Positions 13,352 to 24,300 of a DNA stretch of 64,000 nt are shown here, piece after piece (position 1 is the first letter of the stretch; the number at the start of each line of letters is the position of its first letter). Made by a program: the position numbers and the translations under genes. Under the pieces are notes generated by a model that was not told where the DNA came from, did not search any database, and worked only from the letters and a program-made list of their open reading frames with translations. Source of the DNA: Hydractinia symbiolongicarpus (taxonomy: Eukaryota; Cnidaria; Hydrozoa; Anthoathecata; Hydractiniidae); contig NC_079880.1 of the NCBI RefSeq assembly GCF_029227915.1, positions 29,693,501 to 29,757,500 of the forward strand, read 5' to 3'.

Positions 13352-13767
13352 CGGCGATTAAACCTCTTTCATTAAGCGTCTCATCAAAAATGAAAACATT
13401 TTTAAAAACTACAAAGCTCAAGCGTTTTAGTGGTGAAAAGATAATTTAAAAAATCGTTTTGGAAATGAGTTTACTCACAGGGTACTTTCTTTGTATACAT
13501 TCGACTATACGGGCCAAGCCCGGGATTTACGGGAAGTCGCGGGTTTTCGTTTGCCTGCGATTAAACCACTTTCATTAAGCGTCTCATCAAAAATGAAAAC
13601 ATTTCTAAAAACTACAAGTCTCATTCGTTTTAGTGGTGAAAAAATAATATAAAAAATCGTTCGGGAAATGAGTTTACTCCCTGGGTAATTTTTTGTATAC
13701 TTTTGACTATACGGGCCAAGCCTGGGATTTACGGGAAATGGCGGGTTTTTGTTTGCCGGCGATTAAA

Positions 13768-13803
13768 CCACTTATCATCAAAAACCACTTAACCATCAAA
13801 AAT
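13768..13803 (+). repeat. Rearranged monomer segment (local microduplication)
   Basis: The usual ccactttcattaag then gtctcatcaaaaa is replaced by ccacttatcatcaaaaa followed by ccacttaaccatcaaaaa. This is two imperfect copies of a 17-18 bp word and makes the monomer about 7 bp longer. It occurs only here and in the right large copy, so it is a good marker. Confidence 0.85.
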
Positions 13804-14597
13804 GAAAACATTTCTGAAAACTACAAGTCTCATGCGTTGTAGTGGTGAAAAAATAATTTAAAAAATCGTTCGGGAAATGAGTTTACTCCCTGGGTACTTT
13901 CTTTGTATACTTTTCACTATACGGGCCGAGTCCGGGATTTACGGGAAATCGCGGGTTTTCGTTTGCCGGCGATTAAACTTCTTTTATTCAGCGTCTCATC
14001 AAAAATGAAAACATTTTGAAAACTACAAGTCTTATGCGTTTTAGTGGTGAGAAAATACTTTAAAAAATCGTTTTGGAAATGAGTTTACTCACAGGGTACT
14101 TTCTTTATATACATTCGACTATACAGCCCAAGCCCGGGATTTACGGGAAATCGCGGGTTTTCGTTTGCCGGCGATTAAACCTCTTTCATTAAGCGTCTCA
14201 TCAAAAATGAAAACATTTTTGAAAACTACAAGTCTCATGCGTTTTAGTGGTGAAAAAATAATTTAAAAAATCGTTCGGGAAATGAGTTTACACCCTGGGT
14301 ACTTTCTTTGTGTACTTTTGACTATACGGGCCGAGTCCGGGATTTACGGGAAATCGCGGGTTTTCGTTTGCCGGCGATTAAACTTCTTTTATTCAGCGTC
14401 TCATTAAAAATGAAAACATTTTTGAAAACTACAAGTCTCATGCGTTTTAGTGGTGAAAAAAAAACTTAAAAAATCGTTCTGGAAATGAGTTTACTCCCTG
14501 GGTACTTTCGTTGTATACATTCGACTACACGGGCCAAGACTGGGATTTAGGGGAAATCGCTGGTTTTCGTTTGCCGGCGATTAAACCTCTTTCATTA

Positions 14598-16236
14598 AGC
14601 GTCTCATCAAAAATGAAAACATTTTTGAAAACTACAAAGCTCATGCGTTTTAGTGGTGAAAAAATAATTTAAAAATTCGTTCGGAAAATGAGTTTAATCC
14701 CTGGGTACTTTCTTTGTATACTTTTGACCATACGGGCCGAGTCCGGGATTTACGGATAATCGCGGGTTTTCGTTTGCCGGCGATTAAACTTCTTTTAGTC
14801 AGCGTCCCAACAAAAATGAAAACATTTTTGAAAACTACAAGTCTCATGCGTTTTAGTGGTGAAAAAATAATATAAAAAATCGTTCGGGAAATGAATTTAC
14901 TCCATGGGTAATTTTTTTGTATACTTTTGACTATACGAGCCAAGCCCGGGATTTACGGGAAATGGCGGGTTTTCGTTTCCGGCGATTAAACTTCTTTTAT
15001 TCAGAGTTTCATCAAAAATGAAAACATTTTTGAAAACTACAAGTCTTATGCGTTTTAGTGGTGAAAAGATAATTTAAAAAATCGTTTTGGAAATGAGTTT
15101 ACTCACAGGGTACTTTCTTTGTATACATTCGACTATACGGGCCAAGCCCGGGATTTACGGGAAGTCGCGGGTTTTCGTTTGCCGGCGAATAAACCACTTT
15201 CATAAAGCGTCTCATCAAAAATGAAAACATTTCTGAAAACTACAAGTCTCATGCGTTTTAGTGGTGAAAAAATAATTTAAAAAACCGTTCGGGAAATGAG
15301 TTTTCTCCCTGGGTACTTTCTTTGTATACTTTTGACTATACGGGCCGAGTCCGGGATTTACGGGAAATCGCGGGTTTTCGTTCGCCGGCGATTAAACTTC
15401 TTTTATTCAGCGTCTCATCAAAAATGAAAACATTTTTGAAAACTACAAAGCTCATGCGTTTTAGTGGTGAAAAAATAATTTAAAAATTCGTTCGGAAAAT
15501 GAGTTTAATCCCTGGGTACTTTCTTTGTATACTTTTGACCATACGGGCCGAGTCCGGGATTTACGGATAATCGCGGGTTTTCGTTTGCCGGCGATTAAAC
15601 TTCTTTTAGTCAGCGTCCCAACAAAAATGAAAACATTTTTGAAAACTACAAGTCTCATGCGTTTTAGTGGTGAAAAAATAATATAAAAAATCGTTCGGGA
15701 AATGAATTTACTCCCTGGGTAATTTTTTTGTATACTTTTGACTATACGAGCCAAGCCCGGGATTTACGGGAAATGGCGGGTTTTCGTTTCCGGCGATTAA
15801 ACTTCTTTTATTCAGTGTTTCATCAAAAATGAAAACATTTTTGAAAACTACAAGTCTTATGCGTTTTAGTGGTGAAAAGATAATTTAAAAAATCGTTTTG
15901 GAAATGAGTTTACTCACAGGGTACTTTCTTTGTATACATTCGACTATACGGGCCAAGCCCGGGATTTACGGGAAGTCGCGGGTTTTCGTTTGCCGGCGAA
16001 TAAACCACTTTCATCAAGCGTCTCATCAAAAATGAAAACATTTCTGAAAACTACAAGTCTCATGCGTTTTAGTGGTGAAAAAATAATTTAAAAAACCGTT
16101 CGGGAAATGAGTTTTCTCCCTGGGTACTTTCTTTGTATACTTTTGACTATACGGGCCGAGTCCGGGATTTACGGGAAATCGCGGGTTTTCGTTCGCCGGC
16201 GATTAAACTTCTTTTATTCAGCGTCTCATCAAAAAT
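14598..16236 (+). repeat. 811-bp (4-mer) tandem duplication
   Basis: Units are 14,598-15,408 and 15,409-16,236. Identity across 811 bp begins at 14,598/15,409 and ends at 15,425/16,236. I noted three differences: ctccatggg against ctccctggg, tcagagttt against tcagtgttt, and cataaagcg against catcaagcg. Both units carry the rare tttacggataatcgcgg and cgtttccggcg variants. Confidence 0.85.
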
Positions 16237-18223
16237 AAAAACATTTTTGAAAACTACAAGTCTTATGCGTTTTAGTGGTGAAAAAATAATTTAAAAGTTC
16301 GTTCTGGAAATGAGTTTACTCACAGGGTACTTTCTTTGTATACATTCGACTATACGGGCAAAGCCTGGGATTTACGGGAAATCGCAGGTTTTCGTTTGCC
16401 GGCGTTTAAACTTCTTTTATTCAGTGTCTCATCAAAAATGAAAACATTTTTGAAAACTACAAGTCTCATGCGTTTTAGTGGTGAAAAGATAATTTAAAAA
16501 ATCGTTTTGGAAATGAGTTTACTCACAGGGTACTTTCTTTGTATACATTCGTCTATGCGGGCCAAGCCCGGGATTTACGGGAAATCGCGGGTTTTCGTTT
16601 GCCGGCGATTAAACCACTTTCATTAAGCGTCTCATCAAAAATGAAAACATTTCTGAAAACTACAAGTCTTATGCGTTGTAGTGGTGAAAAAATAATTTAA
16701 AAAATCGTTCGGGAAATGAGTTTACTCCCTGGGTACTTTCTTTGTATACTTTTGACTATACGGGCCGAGTCCGGGATTTACGGGAAATCGCGGGTTTTCG
16801 TTTGCCGGCGATTAAACTTCTTTTATTCAGCGTCTCATCAAAAATGAAAACATTTTGAAAACTACAAGTCTTATGCGTTTTAGTGGTGAAAAAATAATTT
16901 AAAAAATCGTTTTGGAAATGAGTTTACTCACAGGGTACTTTCTTTGTATACATTCGACTATACGGGCCAAGCCCGGGATTTACGGGAAGTCGCGGGTTTT
17001 CGTTTGCCGGCGATTAAACCACTTTCATCAAGCGTCTCATCAAAAATGAAAACATTTCTGAAAACCACAAGTCTCATGCGTTTTAGTGGTGAAAAAATAA
17101 TTTAAAAAATCGTTCGGGAAATGAGTTTTCTCCCTGGGTACTTTCTTTATATACTTTTGACTATACGGGTTGAGTCCGGGATTTACAGGAAATCGCGGGT
17201 TTTCGTTCGGCGGCGATTAAACTTCTTTTATTCAGCGTCTCATCAAAAATAAAAACATTTTTGAAAACTACAAGTCTTATGCGTTTTAGTGGTGAAAAAA
17301 TAATTTAAAAATTCGTTCGGGAAATGAGTTTACTCCCTGGGTACTTTCTTTGTTTACTTTTGACTATACGGGCCGAGTCCGGGATTTACGGGAAATCGCG
17401 GGTTTTCGTTTGCCGGCGTTTAAACTTCTTTTATTCAGCGTCTCATTAAAAATGAAAACATTTTTAAAAACTACAAGTCTCATGGGCTTTAGTGGTGAAA
17501 TAATAATTTAAAAAATCGTTCGGGAAATGAGTTTACACCCTGGGTACTTTCTTTGTATGCTTTTGACTATACGGACCGAGTCCAGGATTTTCGGGAAATC
17601 GCAGGTTTTCGTTTGCCGGCGATTAAACTTCTTTTATTCAGCGTCTCATCAAAAATGAAAAATGTTTTGAAAACTACAAGTCTCATGCGTTTTAGCGGTG
17701 AAAAAATAATTTAAAAAATCGTTCAGGAAATGAGTTTACTCCCTGGTTACTTTCTTTGTATACTTTTGATTATACGGGCCGGGTCCGGGGTTTACGGGAA
17801 ATGGCTGGTTTTCGTTTGCCGGCGATTAAACTTCTTTTATTCAGCGTCTCATCAAAAATGAAAATATTTTTGAAAACTATAAGTCTCATGCGTTTTAGTG
17901 GTGAAAAAATAATTTAAAAATCGTTCGGGAAATGAGTTTACTCCCTGGGTACTTTCTTTGTATACTTTTGACTATACGGGCCGAGTCCGGGATTTACGGG
18001 AAAGCGCGGGTTTTCGTTCGCCGGCGATTAAACTTCTTCTATTCAGCGTCCCATCAAAAATGAAAACATTTTTGAAAACTACAAGTCTCATGCGTTTTAG
18101 TGGTGAAAAAATAATATAAAAATTCGTTCGGGAAATGAGTTTACTCCTTGGGTAATTTTTTGTATACTTTTGACTATACGGGCCAAACCTGGGATTTTCG
18201 GGAAATGGCGGGTTTTCGTTTGC

Positions 18224-18405
18224 CGGCGATTTAACTTCTTTTATTCAGTGTCTCATCAAAAATGAGTCTCATGCGTTTTAGTGGTGAAAAGATAATTTAA
18301 AAAATAGTTTTGGAAATGAGTTTAATCACAGGGTACTTTCTTTGTATACATTCGACTACACGGGCCAAGCCTGGGATTTAGGGGATATCGCTGGTTTTCG
18401 TTTGC
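18224..18405 (+). repeat. Truncated monomer, 182 bp, between the large copies
   Basis: It has the same 21-bp deletion (join 18,265/18,266) and the same following variant (gactacacggg, ggggatatcgctgg) as the monomer at 13,170. It lies outside the large duplicated segments, so this short form spread by a separate event. Confidence 0.9.
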
Positions 18406-20712
18406 CGGCGATTAAACCTCTTTCATTAAGCGTCTCATCAAAAATGAAAACATTTTTGAAAACTACAAGTCTTATGCGTTTTAGTGGTGAAAAAATAATT
18501 TAAAAAATCGTTCTGGAAGTGAGTTTACTCACAGGGTACTTTCTTTGTATACATTCGACTATACGGGCCAAGCCCGGGATTTACGGGAAATCGCGGGTTT
18601 TCGTTTGCCGGCGATTAAACCTCTTTCATTAGGCGTCTCATCAAAAATGAAAACATTTCTGAAAACTACAAGTCTCATGGGCTTTAGTGATGAAATAATA
18701 ATTTAAAAAATCGTTCGGGAAATGAGTTTACACCCTGGGTACTTTCTTTGTATGCTTTTGACTATACGGGCCGAGTCCGGGATTTACGGGAAGTCCTGGA
18801 TTTTCGTTTGCCGGCGATTAAACTTCTTTTATTCAGTGTCTCATCAAAAATGAAAACATTTTTGAAAACTACAAGTCTCATGCGTTTTAGTGGTGAAAAG
18901 ATAATTTAAAAAATCGTTTTGGAAATGAGTTTACTCACAGGGTACTTTCTTTGTATACATTCAACTATACGGGCCAAGCCCGGGATTTACGGGAAGTCGC
19001 GGGTTTTTGTTTGCCGGCGATTAAACCACTTTCATCAAGCGTCTCATCAAAAATGAAAACATTTCTGAAAACTACAAGTCTCATGCGTTTTAGTGGTGAA
19101 AAAATAATTTAAAAAATCGTTCGGGAAATGAGTTTTCTCCCTGGGTACTTTCTTTGTATACTTTTGACTATACGGGCCGCGTCCGGGATTTACGGGAAAT
19201 CGCGGGTTTTCGTTCGCCGGCGATTAAACTTCTTTTATTCAGCGTCTCATCAAAAATAAAAACATTTTTGAAAACTACAAGTCTTATGCGTTTTAGTGGT
19301 GAAAAAATAATTTAAAAAATCGTTCTGGAAATGAGTTTACTCACAGGGTACTTTCTTTGTATACATTCGACTATACGGGCAAAGCCTGGGATTTACGGGA
19401 AATCGCGGGTTTTCGTTTGGCGGCGATTAAACTTCTTTTATTCAGTGTCTCATAAAAAATAAAAACATTTTTGAAAACTACAAGTCTCATGCGTTGTAGT
19501 GGTGAAAAAATAATTTAAAAAATCGTTCGGGAAATGAGTTTACTCCCTGGGTACCTTCTTTGTATATTTTTGACTATACGGGCCGAGTCCGGGATTTACG
19601 GGAAATCGCGGGTTTTCGTTTGCCGGCGATTAAACCACTTTCATTAAGTGTCTCATCAAAAATGAAAACATTCTGAAAACTACAAGTCTCATGCGTTGTA
19701 GTGGTGAAAAAATAATTTAAAAAATCGTTCGGGAAATGAGTTTACTCCCTGGGTACTTTCTTTGTATACTTTTCACTATACGGGCCGAGTCCGGGATTTA
19801 CGGGAAATCGCGGGTTTTCGTTTGCCGGCGATTAAACTTCTTTTATTCAGCGTCTCATCAAAAATGAAAACATTTTGAAAACTACAAGTCTTATGCGTTT
19901 TAGTGGTGAGAAAATAATTTAAAAAATCGTTTTGGAAATGAGTTTACTCACAGGGTACTTTCTTTGTATACATTCGACTATACGGGCCAAGCCCGGGATT
20001 TACTGGAAGTCGCGGGTTTTCGTTTGCCGGCGATTAAACCACTTTCATCAAGCGTCTCATCAAAAATGAAAACATTTCTGAAAACTACAAGTCTCATGCG
20101 TTTTAGTGGTGAAAAAATAATTTAAAAAATCGTTCGGGAAATGAGTTTTCTCCCTGGGTACTTTCTTTGTATACTTTTGACTATACGGGCCGAGTCGGGG
20201 TTTACGGGAAATCGCGGGTTTTCGTTCGGCGGCGATTAAACTTCTTTTATTCAGCATCTCATCAAAAATAAAAACATTTTTGAAAACTACAAGTCTTATG
20301 CGTTTTAGTGGTGAAAAAATAATTTAAAAATTCGTTCGGGAAATGAGTTTACTCCCTGGGTACTTTCTTTGTATACTTTTGACTATACGGGCCGAGTCCG
20401 GGATTTACGGGAAATAGCGGGTTTTCGTTTGCCGGCGATTAAACTTCTTTTATTCAGCGTCTCATTAAAAATGAAAACATTTTTAAAAAATACAAGTCTC
20501 ATGGGCTTTAGTGGTGAAATAATAATTTAAAAAATCGTTCGGGAAATGAGTTTAAACCTGGGTACTTTCTTTGTATGCTTTTGACTATACTGGCCGAGTC
20601 CAGGATTTTCGGGAAATTGCAGGTTTTCGTTTGCCGGCGATTAAACTTTTTTTATTCAGCGTCTCATCAAAAATGAAAAATGTTTTGAAAACTACAAGTC
20701 TCATGCGTTTTA

Positions 20713-22356
20713 GTGGTGAAAAAATAATTTAAAAGTTCGTTCTGGAAATGAGTTTACTCACAGGGTACTTTCTTTGTATACATTCGACTATACGGGCAAA
20801 GCCTGGGATTTACGGGAAATCGCGGGTTTTCGTTTGCCGGCGATTAAACTTCTTTTATTCAGTGTCTCATCAAAAATGAAAACATTTTTGAAAACTACAA
20901 GTCTCATGCGTTGTAGTGGTGAAAAAATAATTTAAAAAATCGTTCGGGAAATGAGTTTACTCCCTGGGTACTTTCTTTGTATACTTTTGACTATACGGGC
21001 CGAGTCCGGGATTTACGGGAAATCGCGGGTTTTCGTTTGCCGGCGATTAAACCACTTTCATTAAGCGTCTCATCAAAAATGAAAACATTTCTAAAAACTA
21101 CAAGTCTCATGCGTTGTAGTGGTGAAAAAATAATTTAAAAAATCGTTCGGGAAATGAGTTTACTCCCTGGGTACTTTCTTTGTATACTTTTCACTATACG
21201 AGCCGAGTCCGGGATTTACAGGAAATCGCGGGTTTTCGTTTGCCGGCGATTAAACTTCTTTTATTCAGCGTCTCATCAAAAATGAAAACATTTTGAAAAC
21301 TACAAGTCTTATGCGTTTTAGTGGTGAAAAAATAATTTAAAAGTTCGTTCTGGAAATGAGTTTACTCACAGGGTACTTTCTTTGTATACATTCGACTATA
21401 CGGGCAAAGCCTGGGATTTACGGGAAATCGCGGGTTTTTGTTTGCCGGCGATTAAACTTCTTTTATTCAGTGTCTCATCAAAAATGAAAACATTTTTGAA
21501 AACTACAAGTCTCATGCGTTGTGGTGGTGAAAAAATAATTTAAAAGTTCGTTCTGGAAATGAGTTTACTCACAGGGTACTTTCTTTGTATACATTCGACT
21601 ATACGGGCAAAGCCTGGGATTTACGGGAAATCGCGGGTTTTCGTTTGCCGGCGATTAAACTTCTTTTATTCAGTGTCTCATCAAAAATGAAAACATTTTT
21701 GAAAACTACAAGTCTCATGCGTTGTAGTGGTGAAAAAATAATTTAAAAAATCGTTCGGGAAATGAGTTTACTCCCTGGGTACTTTCTTTGTATACTTTTG
21801 ACTATACGGGCCGAGTCCGGGATTTACGGGAAATCGCGGGTTTTCGTTTGCCGGCGATTAAACCACTTTCATTAAGCGTCTCATCAAAAATGAAAACATT
21901 TCTAAAAACTACAAGTCTCATGCGTTGTAGTGGTGAAAAAATAATTTAAAAAATCGTTCGGGAAATGAGTTTACTCCCTGGGTACTTTCTTTGTATACTT
22001 TTCACTATACGAGCCGAGTCCGGGATTTACAGGAAATCGCGGGTTTTCGTTTGCCGGCGATTAAACTTCTTTTATTCAGCGTCTCATCAAAAATGAAAAC
22101 ATTTTGAAAACTACAAGTCTTATGCGTTTTAGTGGTGAAAAAATAATTTAAAAGTTCGTTCTGGAAATGAGTTTACTCACAGGGTACTTTCTTTGTATAC
22201 ATTCGACTATACGGGCAAAGCCTGGGATTTACGGGAAATCGCGGGTTTTTGTTTGCCGGCGATTAAACTTCTTTTATTCAGTGTCTCATCAAAAATGAAA
22301 ACATTTTTGAAAACTACAAGTCTCATGCGTTGTGGTGGTGAAAAAATAATTTAAAA
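20713..22356 (+). repeat. 811-bp (4-mer) tandem duplication, second site
   Basis: Units are 20,713-21,523 and 21,524-22,356. The rare forms taaaagttcgttctgg (20,731 and 21,542), tatacgagccgagtcc (about 21,197 and 22,008) and gttgtggtggtg (about 21,519 and 22,330) are each 811 bp apart. The monomers are not those of the 14.6-kb duplication, so the two 811-bp events are independent. Confidence 0.85.
21649..21851 (+). repeat. Representative 203-bp monomer (near consensus)
   Basis: This copy differs from my hand-built consensus at only about two bases. Order of landmarks: cggcgattaaac; ttcttttattcag; first gtctcat; an A-rich part with two tgaaaac words; second gtctcat, 37 bp after the first; gcgttttagtggtg; an A-run with taattt; tcgttcgggaaatgag; tactccctgggtac; gtatac and tatac flanking ttttga; then a GC-richer end with gggcc, tccggg, atttacggg, aaatcgcggg and ttttcgtttgc. 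The first half is A/T-rich and the last quarter is rich in G-runs and CpG. The consensus is about 38% GC (77 of 203 bases). Several frames carry stops, so the unit does not encode a long protein. The length is close to one nucleosome plus linker, as in many satellites. Confidence 0.95.
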
Positions 22357-23244
22357 AATCGTTCGGGAAATGAGTTTACTCCCTGGGTACTTTCTTTGTA
22401 TACTTTTCACTATACGGGCCGAGTCCGGGATTTACAGGAAATCGCGGGTTTTCGTTTGCCGGCGATTAAACTTCTTTTATTCAGCGTCTCATCAAAAATG
22501 AAAACATTTTGAAAACTACAAGTCTTATGCGTTTTAGTGGTGAGAAAATAATTTGAAAAATCGTTTTGGAAATGAGTTTACTCACAGGGTACTTTCTTTG
22601 TATACATTCGACTATACGGGCAAAGCCTGGGATTTACGGGAAATCGCGGGTTTTCGTTTGCCGGCGATTAAACTTCTTTTATTCAGTGTCTCATCAAAAA
22701 TGAAAACATTTTTGAAAACTACAAGTCTCATGCGTTGTAGTGGTGAAAAAATAATTTAAAAAATCGTTCGGGAAATGAGTTTACTCCCTGGGTACTTTCT
22801 TTGTATACTTTTGACTATACGGGCCGAGTCCGGGATTTACGGGAAGTCGCAGGTTTTCGTTTGCCGGCGATTAAACTTCTTTTATTCAGCGTCTCATCAA
22901 AAATGAAAACATTTTTAAAAACTACAAGTCTCATGGGCTTTAGTGGTGAAATAATTAATTTAAAAAATCGTTCGGGAAATGAGTTTTCACCCTGGGTACT
23001 TTCTTTGTATGCTTTTGACTATACGGGCCGAGTCCAGGATTTTCGGGAAATCGCAGGTTTTCGTTTTCCGGCGATTAAACTTCTTTTATTCAGCGTCTCA
23101 TCAAAAATGAAAACATTTTTGAAAACTATAAGTCTCATCCGTTTTAGTGGTGAAAAAATAATTTAAAAATCGTTCGGGAAATGAGTTTACTCCCTGGGTA
23201 CTTTCTTTGTATACTTTTGACTATACGGGCCGAGTCCGGGATTT

Positions 23245-24300
23245 ACGGGAAATCGCGGGTTTTCGTTTGCCGGCGATTAAACTTCTTTTATTCAGCGTCT
23301 CATTAAAAATGAAAACATTTTTGAAAACTACAAGTCTCATGCGTTTTAGTGGTGAAAAAAAAATTTAAAAAATCGTTCTGGAAATGAGTTTACTCCCTGG
23401 GTACTTTCGTTGTATACATTCGACTACACGGGCCAAGCCTGGGATTTAGGGGAAATCGCTGGTTTTCGTTTGCCGGCGATTAAACCTCTTTCATTAAGCG
23501 TCTCATCAAAAATGAAAACATTTTTGAAAACTACAAAGCTCATGCGTTTTAGTGGTGAAAAAATAATTTAAAAATTCGTTCGGAAAATGAGTTTAATCCC
23601 TGGGTACTTTCTTTGTATACTTTTGACCATACGGGCCGAGTCCGGGATTTACGGGAAATCGCGGGTTTTCGTTTGCCGGCGATTAAACTTCTTTTATTCA
23701 GCGTCCCAACAAAAATGAAAACATTTTTGAAAACTACAAGTCTCATGCGTTTTAGTGGTGAAAAAATAATATAAAAAATCGTTCGGGTAATGAATTTACT
23801 CCCTGGGTAATTTTTTTGTATACTTTTGACTATACGAGCCAAGCCCGGGATTTACGGGAAATGGCGGGTTTTCATTTGCCGGCGATTAAACTTTTTTTAT
23901 TCAGTGTCTCATCAAAAATTAAAACATTTTTGAAAACTACAAGTCTCATGCGTTTTAGTGGTGAAAAGATAATTTAAAAAATCGTTTTGGAAATGAGTTT
24001 ACTCACAGGGTACTTTCTTTGTATACATTCGACTATACGGGCCAAGCCCGGGATTTACGGGAAGTCGCGGGTTTTCGTTTGCCGGCGATTAAACCACTTT
24101 CATCATGCGTCTCATCAAAAATGAAAACATTTCTGAAAACTACAAGTCTCATGCGTTTTAGTGGTGAAAAAATAATTTAAAAAATCGTTCGGGAAATGAG
24201 TTTTCTCCCTGGGTACTTTCTTTGTATTCTTTTGACTATACGGGCCGAGTCCGGGATTTACGGGAAATCGCGGGTTTTCGTTCGCCGGCGATTAAACTTC
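23245..24300 (+). repeat. Block homologous to 14,346-15,420
   Basis: The rare ggtactttcgttg form and the gaccatacgggccgag and gaatttactccctgggtaatt forms occur in the same order at about 14,346-15,420, 8,899-8,900 bp upstream. This block has only one copy of the 4-mer that is doubled at 14,598-16,236. The 1-bp change in offset comes from a deletion in cgtttccggcg at the upstream site. Confidence 0.75.

Larger units (their letters stand above)
2649..14345 (+). repeat. Large duplicated segment, left copy (~11.7 kb)
   Basis: This segment matches 24,489-35,982 in the same orientation. The offset is 21,840 bp up to about 5,090 and 21,637 bp after it, because the right copy lacks one 203-bp monomer. 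By eye I found about twelve single-base differences: 2,702, 3,150, 4,372, 4,604, 5,366, 9,685, 9,951, 10,544, about 12,050, 12,117, 12,834 and 13,607. Some may have been missed. That is roughly 99.9% identity, far above the similarity of neighbouring monomers. All internal oddities are shared, including two 182-bp truncated monomers and the rearranged monomer at 13,768. Outside the limits the flanks diverge at once. It looks like a recent large duplication within the satellite. Confidence 0.9.

Noticed and set aside
22801-23166. Open frame of 121 codons on the plus strand, the longest in the window, and about seventy others of 62-120 codons on both strands
   Set aside because: All are translations of the satellite. 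The same peptides recur at every matching monomer, on both strands, and overlap at the same DNA. Lengths are multiples set by where a single-base indel or substitution removes a stop. No conserved domain, signal or independent codon pattern is visible.
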